Source of the DNA: Actinomortierella ambigua
Lineage: Eukaryota; Mortierellomycota; Mortierellomycetes; Mortierellales; Mortierellaceae
Assembly (NCBI GenBank): GCA_016098155.1
Contig: JAAAJB010000184.1
Location: 1 to 56,602 of the forward strand
Reading direction: 5' to 3'
DNA: 56,602 bases
Made by a program: the position numbers and the translations under genes. Below are positions 23,343 to 32,698 of the stretch, in pieces. Under the pieces are notes generated by a model, which saw only the letters and a list, made by a program, of their open reading frames with translations, searched no databases and was not told the DNA's origin. How positions within the stretch are numbered: the first letter of the stretch is position 1; each line of letters begins with the position of its first letter.

Positions 23343-26135
23343 TTAGATGGTGTACGAGCCCATGTTGTGGATCTCGTAGTCAGCAGGGTAGTTGCCGACG
23401 GTGAACTTGCGCTGGGCAGCGACGACGATGCTGTAGGTGCCCGAGGGGAGCTTGACGGTATCAGTGTCCTCCTTGGTCTTGTAGACGGAGCCAGCCCACT
23501 GCCACGAGCGGAAGACCTTGCGACCAAAGTCATCCGTGTCTTTGTCACGACCAGACCAGCCAGAGGCCTTGCCAAGGTTGCTCGAGGCCAAGTAACCGAC
23601 AAAGTTCTTCTTGTCGTCAAAGACGCGGATGGTCATGTCGGGGGTGTGCGAGCCAATGCGGGTGAAGATGACGGGGCTCTCCTTGGTGAGGTCAAACTTG
23701 TGGCCGGGCTGGACAACCGTGACCTTGCCAGCAGCGATGCTGGCGACGGCAGGCAGGCCAGAGTCGACATCATGGATGGGCACCTTGGAGAAATCGCCCT
23801 TGAGACCAGCATAAGGAATGCTCACAGAGACCGAGCCCTTGGTCTTGGGCTTGGCAATGATGAAACCAGAGTAGATGGGGAATTTGGCGGCGTTGCCAGT
23901 CGTGGGCTCGATGAAGAAGACCTTGACGGTAGCAGTCTTGCCAGCGCGGACAGTGATCGACGGGGTGGAGAAGCGGACGGAAGCATAGTCGGCACCAACC
24001 TCGGGCTCAAGCAGAGGGAATGAGCTGCCCTCGGCGTACGAGTTGAGCGAGTCAGCAGGGATATGCGACAGAGTGTAAGTCTCGGTGGACTTGCCGCTGT
24101 TCTTGATCTTGATCGAGATAGTCTTCTGACCCTTGACAGTGTCGAGGAGCTCAATCTTGTCGGGCGAAGCGGTAGTCGTTGTGCGGATGGCGTTCAGAAC
24201 GTTGACCATACCAGCACCCTGCTTGGCAACCGAGGCAAAAGTCTCGCGACCAGGCAAGCGCAGGTGGTCAGCCGTGTTCTTGAACGTACGGCGCAGGTCC
24301 GTGCCCGAGGGCTTGGACTTCTTGGCCGAGATCCACAGAGCGTGGGCACCGGCAACATAAGGCGAAGCCATGGACGTTCCAGACTTGATACCATACGAAC
24401 CCTGGGCCCGGGGAAGGGTCGAGTAAATGTTTCCACCAGGAGCCGAGATATCGGGCTTGAGACGAAGCTCACCGTCGAATCCAAGCGAGGAGAAGTCAGA
24501 GGGTCCTCCGCCACCCTCGATGGGAACGATGGTCTGCTTGGTAGCAAAAGTGAAGGTGTTGCCGGGGTTCTTGCGCCACTCGGCAATCAGAGCCTCACCA
24601 CCGCGGAACTCGATCGAACCCATGGGGAAACCCGGAGTGCCGCCAATGTTGGAGATACCGAGGGGGGTGGTCTGGATGAAACCACCGACGGCACCAGCGG
24701 CCTGAGCGTTGGCTGCACGTGCGCCAGACTTGCAGCGGGTAATATCACCAAGGACGAGGACAACCTTGCCCTTGACATCATAGTCCTTGTACAGGTTGGT
24801 GTCGCATCCGTCCGAGAGGGTACCATCCTTCTCAAAGATCGGGACAAGGGTGGCGCCAGCAGGGAACTGCAGGTATTTGTCTGTCCAGCCGCTCGAGGGA
24901 GAGTAAGGGTAAGGCTTGCCACCGTAGGTCATCGTCCACAGCAGAGTCTGGACGTTGTCGACCGAGGCAGTCGAGGTAGCACCGTCGCCGAGACCAGTGT
25001 TGCCAACCATCCAGACACCCTGGTCACCGTTGTTACCGCCCGAGGTCACCATAATCAAGCCACGCTGGACGAGCTGGTCACCAAGAACAGCCGTAGGGTT
25101 GTACTTGTACGAGGAGCCAGCGCCAAGCGACATGTTGATGATGTCCATACCCTGGTTGAAGGCGAGCTCCATAGCGTTCAAGATGATATCGGGGTTGGTC
25201 TATAATACAAACGGAGAATCAACAAGTTAGCCAAACTCTTCAGCCGAATGTTCAAGGGTTCACAATGGAAGGCTTGCCACAAGAACTCAAACTTACACTG
25301 CCAGAGCATCCGAAAACACGGTAGGCACCAAAGGTAACCTCAGGAGCGACACCGGTAAACTAGAAGGCAATACGTAGGTAGAGAGAATGAGTCAATAAGA
25401 CAGGTGGTTGAGAGTGCGGGATTTTCGATGGTTGCATGCCAATTAACCTCAGAATTTGTAGTGTACCTGGAAGGGACCGCCAGCCTTCTTGTCGTTCTTG
25501 GCACCAACGATACCAGCAACGTGGGTACCGTGGCCACCGCAGTCCATGGGGTCACCGTCGGGCTTGGGGGTCTTACCGGCCGAGTATTCGTCACCAACAA
25601 AATCCCAACCATAGCGGACACGGCAGCCCTTACCAAAGCAGCCACCGAGCGCAGGGTGCTTGTAGTCGATACCAGAATCAATGACGCCGACCTTGACGCC
25701 CTTGCCGTGGTACTTGTACTTGTGGTGCAAGATGTTGACACCGGTCATCTCGTGGGCGGTGGCAAGCTCGGGCTTGAGCTCGAGCAGCTCCTTGGGATAG
25801 CCAAGGTTGACGTTGATAGGCTGCTCGATAATCTCGAGAGGCCAGACGTGCTTCACACCAGGAATGCGGGCCAAGGCCTTGCCATCATGCTGAGAGTTGA
25901 CGTTGATCGAGGCACCATTGAAGATCCTGTACTGGCTACGGACCTGGTACTCGACCTGGTGGTCACGGAAGGCGTTGCGGGCCTTGACGTGATCAAAGTT
26001 ATCCTCGTACTGGATGATGAAGGCGCCGGGGATGACGGCATTTTGCTTCAGGTTGGGGTCCGAGAGGTGCAGTTTGCCGGCCGAGACCAAGGAGGCAGCA
26101 GCCAGGACGGAAACAATGGCAGAAGTGAACTTCAT
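23343..26135 (-). CDS. Secreted subtilisin-like serine protease (S8) with PA insert
   Basis: Three exons in phase 0 (26135-25467, 25359-25297, 25199-23343) encode 862 residues. A signal peptide is clear ([20 protein letters not shown]). An inhibitor-I9-like propeptide follows ([20 protein letters not shown] to about residue 100). The catalytic triad is Asp153 in VIDSGID, His202 in [10 protein letters not shown] and Ser520 in [12 protein letters not shown]. Between His and Ser a protease-associated (PA) insert of about 120 residues is present ([27 protein letters not shown]). The last 300 residues are a beta-rich, Fn3-like tail. This order matches fungal minor extracellular proteases of the Vpr/C5a-peptidase-like group. 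The role is extracellular protein degradation or nutrition; specificity is unknown. The gene is intact. Confidence 0.95.
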
Positions 26136-28226
26136 GATGTTAATGTTAAATTATAAGAGATAGAGGATGAGGTAAGGGCAGGGTGGTTGAGACAAGAGGA
26201 GATCTACGACAGATAGAGAGAATGTCTGTAAAGACAGGGAAGGGGGTGTATGAGGGAGGGTGGTGGGAGAGGAAGGGGGGAGGAGGGTTGGAGAGAGAGA
26301 ATAATGAGAGTCCAAGGATGGCTAAAGAAAAAAAAAGTGGATGGGTGGTGGCTCTACTTTTATATCAACCCATGCAAAGGATATTTGTTTGGATCGCAAG
26401 CAGACGGAGTGGTGCGCATGCATCAGGGACGACAAACATGACGATGCCATCCGAAAAAAGTAGAGTTTCAATCCCTGGAAGCATACTTCGGCGTGTGGAT
26501 CAAAAGGTGGGTGATGAGAGCCAGGGAATATGGTCCAGATGCGAGAAAAGAGTATCTTCTCACGGGGACTCCTGCGAACGAATGATGATAGACCCCATAC
26601 GGCAACCCAGAGGAAAGAATATGTACCGCAACTGTACATGCATAGAGCCGCTGTTCAACCCACCTGGGAAAAGTCTGCTCATTTTTTTTCGTAGCAGCAG
26701 TATGGCGAGGGCAAGGGGAGATTTTAGCGTACCACTGGACCCAACAAATGCTACCCACCACATTCCATCTCATGTTTTTGGATGTTTGAAAACTCTATTC
26801 AAACTCTACACTAACTCTGCCCCCCTCCTCTCCTTGGGAAATTACGTTGTCCATACGACAATTAATAACCTGGCCAAGAACTGAAAACCGAGGCGAGTGG
26901 AGAAAGGGAGAGATCTCTTCATTCTCTTTTACATAAACACGTATGCACTGCACACAGACAAGTTCTACACCCTCCTCCTGTTCCTTCATTGTTTCTTTCC
27001 TGGTTTCCTTCTTTCTTCCCTTCTCCCTGTGCCATCTTAGATGACCGGCGCTTCTCAAGTTACATCCAAGAGAAAGAAAAAAAAGAAATACTGGAAGACA
27101 CACAATGGCAGGGCTCTGTTCACACTATCGATGGTCATTGGTTGCGTCTTCTTGATAGCACCTGTCCTCCATTTTGCGAATGCAGGGAGCCCACTCCCCT
27201 CTTATTTGTTCAAGAACACTTTGGACAACTTTAAAATTGTACTCCCACAAGAGCACTCTTTCCCATCAGCATCTCGATACCTATTCGCAGCTTTGTTATT
27301 GCTCAACAGGAGAGTGACCAGCTCCTTTCCATTGGATAGGCTTGGTGAGAGGTACATTCCTGTAATAGTACACCGTACTGCACAGTAGACTACTACAGTA
27401 CATACACTACGATGCTCAAGGGCTTCGAGGTATCCCCGATGGATGCTGGGCCTTTACAACAGTACAACTGTGTAATATGTGCCGCCACTTCTTTTCTCTT
27501 CTTTACAAAACAGAAGAGTGCGTGTTATGTGACTGACTGGCGCTCTCTTGCTCGGCGTAAGAGTCATTGAGACGAGCGAGCGATTCGGCCATTCTCACGA
27601 ACCTTCTCGCCCTCAGGTACTTACAGCGTTGTACTGGGCACTCCAGAGCCAATCCACCTAAGGAGGACTCGTCCTTGTTGCCCATAACGAAGATTGTCGA
27701 CATCACGTCTGAGCTGCCCTCTACCGATTAACCACTCGAGAGGGGTCGCTCAACATTTTCCAACAGAACAATACCGTTTGTTGACAAACAGAGAGCAGCC
27801 CAAATAAAGAAGGAAGCGTGCCACAAAGGCACGAACAACTTGAATCGCGCCTATATACCACAAATGCCTCTGGAACGACTTTTCGCACCTCGCTCCGTCT
27901 ATTTGTCCACACTGTACTCTGCTCTCAACGGCTGGCGTGCGTTGTGTTACCAGTTTCCTCTTTTCTCACGAGAAACATTTGTGCCGACGCAAATTGAACT
28001 TTGGGTCGTCGCTTCCGTAAGAATTATCCCACGGCTCCAAAGGATTCTTCTTGCCCACCTCGTGCGCACACCATGACAAATTCTAGATGCAAAAAGTAAG
28101 CTGGTTCTCCTTAACAGCAATGACAAAGGCACAGCAGCCTAAAAAAAAACAAATAGTAAAAATATCTTTTGCCTGCGCTGAAGTTGTATTTATGGTTCTT
28201 CAAGATGTGTTGCACAGAAAGAAAAG
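26136..28226. other. Gene-poor region of about 2.1 kb
   Basis: It includes the promoter and leader of the minus-strand subtilase (26136-26340, purine-rich on plus) and the 3' flank of the F-box gene (28140-28226, with an A-rich run near 28142). Apart from a doubtful small ORF at 27041, short open frames at 27503-27706 (minus) and 27864-28076 (plus) have no recognised domain. No RNA gene is recognised. Confidence 0.5.
27041..27388 (+). CDS. Doubtful small one-helix membrane ORF
   Basis: A 115-codon frame starts at ATG directly after a CTTAG. The N-terminus is basic (KRKKKKK at residues 10-16) and a hydrophobic helix follows (LFTLSMVIGCVFLIAPVL, about residues 27-44), the layout of a type II or signal-anchor protein. 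The C-terminal half is nondescript. No homologous family is recognised, coding bias is weak, and the ATG may be an exon boundary instead. It could be a real short gene or chance. Confidence 0.25.
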   Translation: MTGASQVTSKRKKKKKYWKTHNGRALFTLSMVIGCVFLIAPVLHFANAGSPLPSYLFKNTLDNFKIVLPQEHSFPSASRYLFAALLLLNRRVTSSFPLDRLGERYIPVIVHRTAQ

Positions 28227-30536
28227 TCAGGTCGACACTTGGACATCCACTTGAGGGCAATGTTCCCGAAACATGGTCTCGACCTCCCTGGTCCTTAGGC
28301 CGCGCTGGTCCACTTGAGCAACCATCGCCCGGAATCTAGGCCATACCTGGCGTATCCACGCAACCTCTTGTTGGCGCATCGTGGCCAAATTGCCGCCAAC
28401 ATATAGCCAAACAAGTCGTGTCAGTCCCTGCAGCTGTTCTAACCCCTTGCCCAGCTGCAGCTCCAATCCATCGCCGCCGGCTGGATTGCTCACTAAGGTC
28501 AGCTGCTGCAGCTGTCGGAGTCTACCAAGCTGCCAGTACACATGATGCTGCAACGCCATGCATCGGTCGTGGTGACTGCATATTGCATTACCAGTCTCGG
28601 CTTCAGCCCAAGGTAGCACCCGCCCTTGTTCTCCTTCGTCGCTCTCGTGTCCTATGCCTGGCGACACCCTTTGTTGCTCACTTCTGGTTCCAACAGAGCA
28701 TCCACCTCGATGACAAATACCTCGAATGGCAATGTCTAACTGCTCAAGCTGTAAACATTGCCAGTCTGATAGGAGAGCGTCCTCTACGTCCAATACAATG
28801 ACGTGCGTCAACATGTTGGTAAAACGAGTGGCGATAAGTACCTCCAACCTGACCGCCCGTGTCAACATCTGTTGCACCCATCGACTAGGCACCTTGCCCT
28901 CTGCCGACCCCAAAAAGTTGAGCCGCCGAAGCTGAAGCGACTGGTGGTCCAGAACAGCCGCTAGCGTATCGTCGCCAACCGTCATGGTTGGAAGAATGAT
29001 TTCTTGTAGCTGGTGCGGCGGCAAGGCTCGAAGAATGGCGGCCATATTCCGATCAGGCTGCTCCAGAAACCCCAGGAAACTAAGCCATTCAATGCTGTGA
29101 CACGTCGACCGTAGCACATCACAGAATCGGAACAAGTGACTCTCGTTCTCGAGCTGTGGCACCATGAGCGACTTGAGGTCCGGGCAACGGGGCATCAGTG
29201 CTATCATGAAAGGGGTGATCACCTCCTCCAACATTGGTGTGTACAGTCCCAAACGCTGGATATGGTAGAACGTTCGCCTCCTCGACTTACTTTGCTGCTG
29301 AAGATGTCTCTTCGACTGCTGCTCTGATATGTCAATCATCAAACCGCCATTGCCGCTTCTTGAGGTAGCCAGCGCCGCATCGCCTCCAATGTTCTGTATG
29401 TCTTGTGTCGTCCCGCATCTCCGACTAGTCATGGCATGCATGCCTGTATCAGATCTTGCATTGTCCTTTGCCTCGCCTCCTAATTTCGGAACTGAATCCG
29501 GATGTACTCCTCGGCATAAAAGTGGTGTAGCAGTCCTCTCAGTGGGTGTGGTACTATTGCAACTATGACTACAATTACTACCACCCCGACTCGGCTCACT
29601 ATTTTCCCTGTGAAGAGCACCATCGCCGTTAGCTGCCCTCCCTGCTGCTGCTGTCCAACGCATGTCGCCATCGGGGGGACGTTCTGACATACTGTCGTTC
29701 AGACTCCGCCGATCGCCCTCGAGGCCATCTTCACGAAAATTGCCAAACGCGGTTCCCTCTCCATCAGGCTCCTCCCTCTCATCTTCCAGGCCACGCATGG
29801 TCTTGGTCGTCGGCCAGTCCAGGATCAGAGGGCGGATAGTCATCGTCATGCTGAGCAGCCGTGGGCAATGGTCGAGGAAGGCCACAATCTCACTAGCCTG
29901 GATGCCACCAAACCCTGTTAGTTCGACGCTCTCTATCCTGGGCAACGACCTCGCGACCGCTGTGAATCCGCCTGTAAATATAGCTTCATCCTCGGCCCAC
30001 GGTCCGCTACAAACTGGCGGCCGATCGGCGACACCCAGGTAAAGTAGCTGAAGGAATGGAATGGAGCGGAGTACAACCACAAGCTGGCGCCAGTGATCCA
30101 TCCTCGCTATGGAGAGCAATCCTGTGAGGCGGAGTCGGGTCAACCGGTGACAATACTGTTGTAGTTGATTCAAGTGCATTCCGCGGACGATGCTGACCTC
30201 CCGAATATGGCGCCCATGCCGCTCGAGCACGCTCCGGCTATACATACTACTGCTGGAGGGTAGTTGATTGGTCATATCCGATGCTAGCTGTTCGCAATGA
30301 TCACTTGAGTCGTCTCCCTCGTGCAACAGGTGTGCACTTGTTGAAGGTGTTGGTAAGTGCTCGGTAATGGCGTACCACCCCCGTGTATCGACAACTCGGT
30401 ACAGGAAGGGCGAAAAGACCCCATTCCATTCCCGATTCACTTGTACACATGCAGCTAGTTCGTGGCGATGCAAGCAATTGGCAATTCCCGCAACAACCTC
30501 CGGGATGTCGACAATGCTGATTGATTGTTGTGTCAT
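28227..30536 (-). CDS. F-box-like / leucine-rich repeat protein
   Basis: Intronless frame of 769 residues. The N-terminus VDIPEVVAGIANCLHRHELAACVQVNREWNGVFSPFLYR fits an F-box-like domain (residues 8-50), which would bind Skp1 in an SCF ubiquitin ligase. Residues 100-250 and 440-750 contain irregular LRR units (for example LTRLRLTGL, LQQLTLVSNP, LTRLVWLYVGG) likely forming the substrate-binding solenoid. They are separated by a Ser/Asn/Gly/Asp-rich disordered insert (about 250-420). Substrate is unknown. Fungi of the Mortierella type often have many such genes. It lies 290 bp downstream of a second F-box gene in the same orientation. Confidence 0.85.
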   Translation of the reverse strand: MTQQSISIVDIPEVVAGIANCLHRHELAACVQVNREWNGVFSPFLYRVVDTRGWYAITEHLPTPSTSAHLLHEGDDSSDHCEQLASDMTNQLPSSSSMYSRSVLERHGRHIREVSIVRGMHLNQLQQYCHRLTRLRLTGLLSIARMDHWRQLVVVLRSIPFLQLLYLGVADRPPVCSGPWAEDEAIFTGGFTAVARSLPRIESVELTGFGGIQASEIVAFLDHCPRLLSMTMTIRPLILDWPTTKTMRGLEDEREEPDGEGTAFGNFREDGLEGDRRSLNDSMSERPPDGDMRWTAAAGRAANGDGALHRENSEPSRGGSNCSHSCNSTTPTERTATPLLCRGVHPDSVPKLGGEAKDNARSDTGMHAMTSRRCGTTQDIQNIGGDAALATSRSGNGGLMIDISEQQSKRHLQQQSKSRRRTFYHIQRLGLYTPMLEEVITPFMIALMPRCPDLKSLMVPQLENESHLFRFCDVLRSTCHSIEWLSFLGFLEQPDRNMAAILRALPPHQLQEIILPTMTVGDDTLAAVLDHQSLQLRRLNFLGSAEGKVPSRWVQQMLTRAVRLEVLIATRFTNMLTHVIVLDVEDALLSDWQCLQLEQLDIAIRGICHRGGCSVGTRSEQQRVSPGIGHESDEGEQGRVLPWAEAETGNAICSHHDRCMALQHHVYWQLGRLRQLQQLTLVSNPAGGDGLELQLGKGLEQLQGLTRLVWLYVGGNLATMRQQEVAWIRQVWPRFRAMVAQVDQRGLRTREVETMFREHCPQVDVQVST

Positions 30537-30826
30537 TTGAGATTTGCGAAATTAAATTGACAACTTGGCTGGAAAGCGATAGGTTTAAGGTTTCACATGG
30601 GTTATATTTTCTGTTGAAAAGGCTCGTGCACGCAAGAACCCATGCATTCTTTGAGGAAAGAAATTCTTCGGCTGAGTGTGGCACACTACTATATAGGAGA
30701 GGGCGTTTTTTTTCGTAGAGAGCATCGTTTGGTACTAATATTGGGGAAGGCGGAAATGAACCCTTACAGTCGAGTTGTTGGCCTATTCTTCGTCACCATC
30801 GTCAATGCGTGGTCTTGCCGTCCGCA

Positions 30827-32533
30827 TCAATATTCATCGCTTGAGTATGCTTCGGGATCGGTCTCCCACAATCCACTGCCATCCTCGCTGTCAGAGCCGT
30901 CAGAATCGTCAGAATCGTCAGAATCAAAGTCGATGGCACCTTCAGCAGCCAGCAGTTGGAGTGTCAGGAGCAACATTCCTGCGAGCAGATCTTCATCGTC
31001 AGGGTCGGTCTGCCGCCAAGTACCACGAGCTCCAAGTACCTTGAGCTGTGGCCAGTGTAGGTACATCCAGCGGAGCTCTTCAAAAGTCATGCCGTGCTCA
31101 AACTGACCAATGTCAAACACCTCGAGTTTGCTAAGAGCCCTCATCTCGTTCAAGCCTTGCATCGTCCATGATAGACCAGATGCTCTGACCACGGCTCCGT
31201 GTCGACCAGGAGATTTGTTGTGGCACGGTATGCGCAACTCGCGCAGGTTCGTCAGCTTGCCGAGCTGTGTGTAGAAGGCGCGTTCGGTCCGACGGAACTG
31301 GAGAGTGTTCCTCGTGACCCGGATGTCGACCCAGCGCATCGCGGATGACATAGGCCACCCTGCCGGTACACAAAGTGTCTTCAAGTTGAGGCATACCCAA
31401 GGGGAGCGCAACAGATGGCGGCAATCAACGATCTCGGGTGCATAGCGTGCCTCGGGTTGCAATGTCACCTCGAGACCTTCCAGTCGACAGCAGTGTGCAA
31501 AGATACTCCCGAGGCCGTGTCCATCAACCTGCTCCAGATCAATCAGGCGCAACATCTTGAGAGTGGCGGCGTGCTTTGCGACGATCGCTCTAAAGGTCTG
31601 CGCACCTACATGGCCATTGTGCACTTCGAGATGCTCGAGGTGACCAGGAGGGCAGGCTCGGATAATGGCGGCCAGTGGTCCATCGGTCGTGACACCCATA
31701 CTATTCTTGGCTGTGATTGATTGCAGATCGGGGCAGCAGCAATCACGGCCAAGCGATCTGATGGTCAAAGTCATCGTCATTGCGAGTACAAACTCGAGAG
31801 TTTTCAAGCTTGGGCAATGACCCAGAAGCATGGAAAAGACCTTGTCATCCTGGATGCAGTGGATGCACAGGGCCTCAAGGTTTGCAAAGCGAGTTGCCGA
31901 GATTTGCTCTGACGCCACCTCCGAGTGCTTGCCAGAGTCTTGCACGAGAGGATCCTCGATGACGTTGCAGGTCGCGGGGTTGATGGCCGTACTGATTTCC
32001 AGTCGGCCCAGGTTTGGGCAGAGATGACCCAGCTGCATCAAGTCTGTCCAGGTAAGGGGAGTGACGAGGTCGAGCTTCAGCTCGCGCAGTTGAGTCAAAC
32101 CTTTGACCAACTCGTGCATTTCATGTCCGCTTGACACTGCCGCTTGCTCTTCGTAGTGAAGCGTCGTAATGTCTGGATTGTGCTCGAGTACGCTGACAAG
32201 AGGTCCCCAAAGGCGAGCATCGCAGGTTGAAATTTTGATGCTGGTCAATGCATGGCAGTTGGCGGCGACCACGTTGTAGAATCGCTCGGTCGCTCTACTC
32301 TCATAGGTAAGCTCTTTCACAAGGTGACCATACTTTGAGAGAGTCCGGGCCAATACCTTCGTCTTGACCGTGGGATTCGCCGGGGGAAGAATAAGTCTCA
32401 TCCAAAAAGCACGACTAAACCCTTGATGGAAAGACTTGCTCAGAACCAAGCATGTCAAAAGGTCTTTTTTGGTGAGGAACCTGGCCAGTCGGTCTACCAG
32501 CCACGGCACCGTCGAAAGTTCTCTTGGCCTCAT
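30827..32533 (-). CDS. F-box-like / leucine-rich repeat protein with acidic tail
   Basis: Intronless, 568 residues from the ATG at 32533. That start places the F-box-like segment STVPWLVDRLARFLTKKDLLTCLVLSKSF at residue 6. The frame remains open upstream to an ATG at 32683, but the added residues are hydrophobic, AT-rich-coded and unlike an F-box N-terminus, so they are probably leader. The body shows LRR/RNI-like units (LRELKLDLVTPL, LEALCIHCIQDD, LEHLEVHNGHVG). The C-terminus is strongly acidic: DFDSDDSDDSDGSDSEDGS followed by EAYSSDEY. The likely role is an SCF substrate adaptor. It is similar in layout to its neighbour but clearly diverged. Confidence 0.85.
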   Translation of the reverse strand: MRPRELSTVPWLVDRLARFLTKKDLLTCLVLSKSFHQGFSRAFWMRLILPPANPTVKTKVLARTLSKYGHLVKELTYESRATERFYNVVAANCHALTSIKISTCDARLWGPLVSVLEHNPDITTLHYEEQAAVSSGHEMHELVKGLTQLRELKLDLVTPLTWTDLMQLGHLCPNLGRLEISTAINPATCNVIEDPLVQDSGKHSEVASEQISATRFANLEALCIHCIQDDKVFSMLLGHCPSLKTLEFVLAMTMTLTIRSLGRDCCCPDLQSITAKNSMGVTTDGPLAAIIRACPPGHLEHLEVHNGHVGAQTFRAIVAKHAATLKMLRLIDLEQVDGHGLGSIFAHCCRLEGLEVTLQPEARYAPEIVDCRHLLRSPWVCLNLKTLCVPAGWPMSSAMRWVDIRVTRNTLQFRRTERAFYTQLGKLTNLRELRIPCHNKSPGRHGAVVRASGLSWTMQGLNEMRALSKLEVFDIGQFEHGMTFEELRWMYLHWPQLKVLGARGTWRQTDPDDEDLLAGMLLLTLQLLAAEGAIDFDSDDSDDSDGSDSEDGSGLWETDPEAYSSDEY

Positions 32534-32698
32534 TACGGGGGCTGGGGATGGATGTGTGGTGTTAGGGTAGAGATAGGTGCTTGATTTGGTTTCACAATAG
32601 GAAAGGAAGGAAAGAAGGAAGCAAATCGAGAAATGGGTCGGGTGACAAAAGGTTACGCAATGTTGATGAAGGAAGTATATCATGTTTTATTTTCCCCT

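Noticed and set aside
24063..25205. 380-codon plus-strand frame opposite the subtilase
   Set aside because: It is the antisense shadow of a well-supported protease exon with an intact catalytic triad.
27355..27470. Short palindromic GTAC/TACAGTAC-rich patch as a second inverted-repeat element
   Set aside because: No consistent terminal repeats and no flanking target duplication could be found.
32534..32683. Upstream ATG (32683) extending the second F-box protein by 50 residues
   Set aside because: The added residues are hydrophobic and unlike any F-box N-terminus; the ATG at 32533 places the F-box normally.
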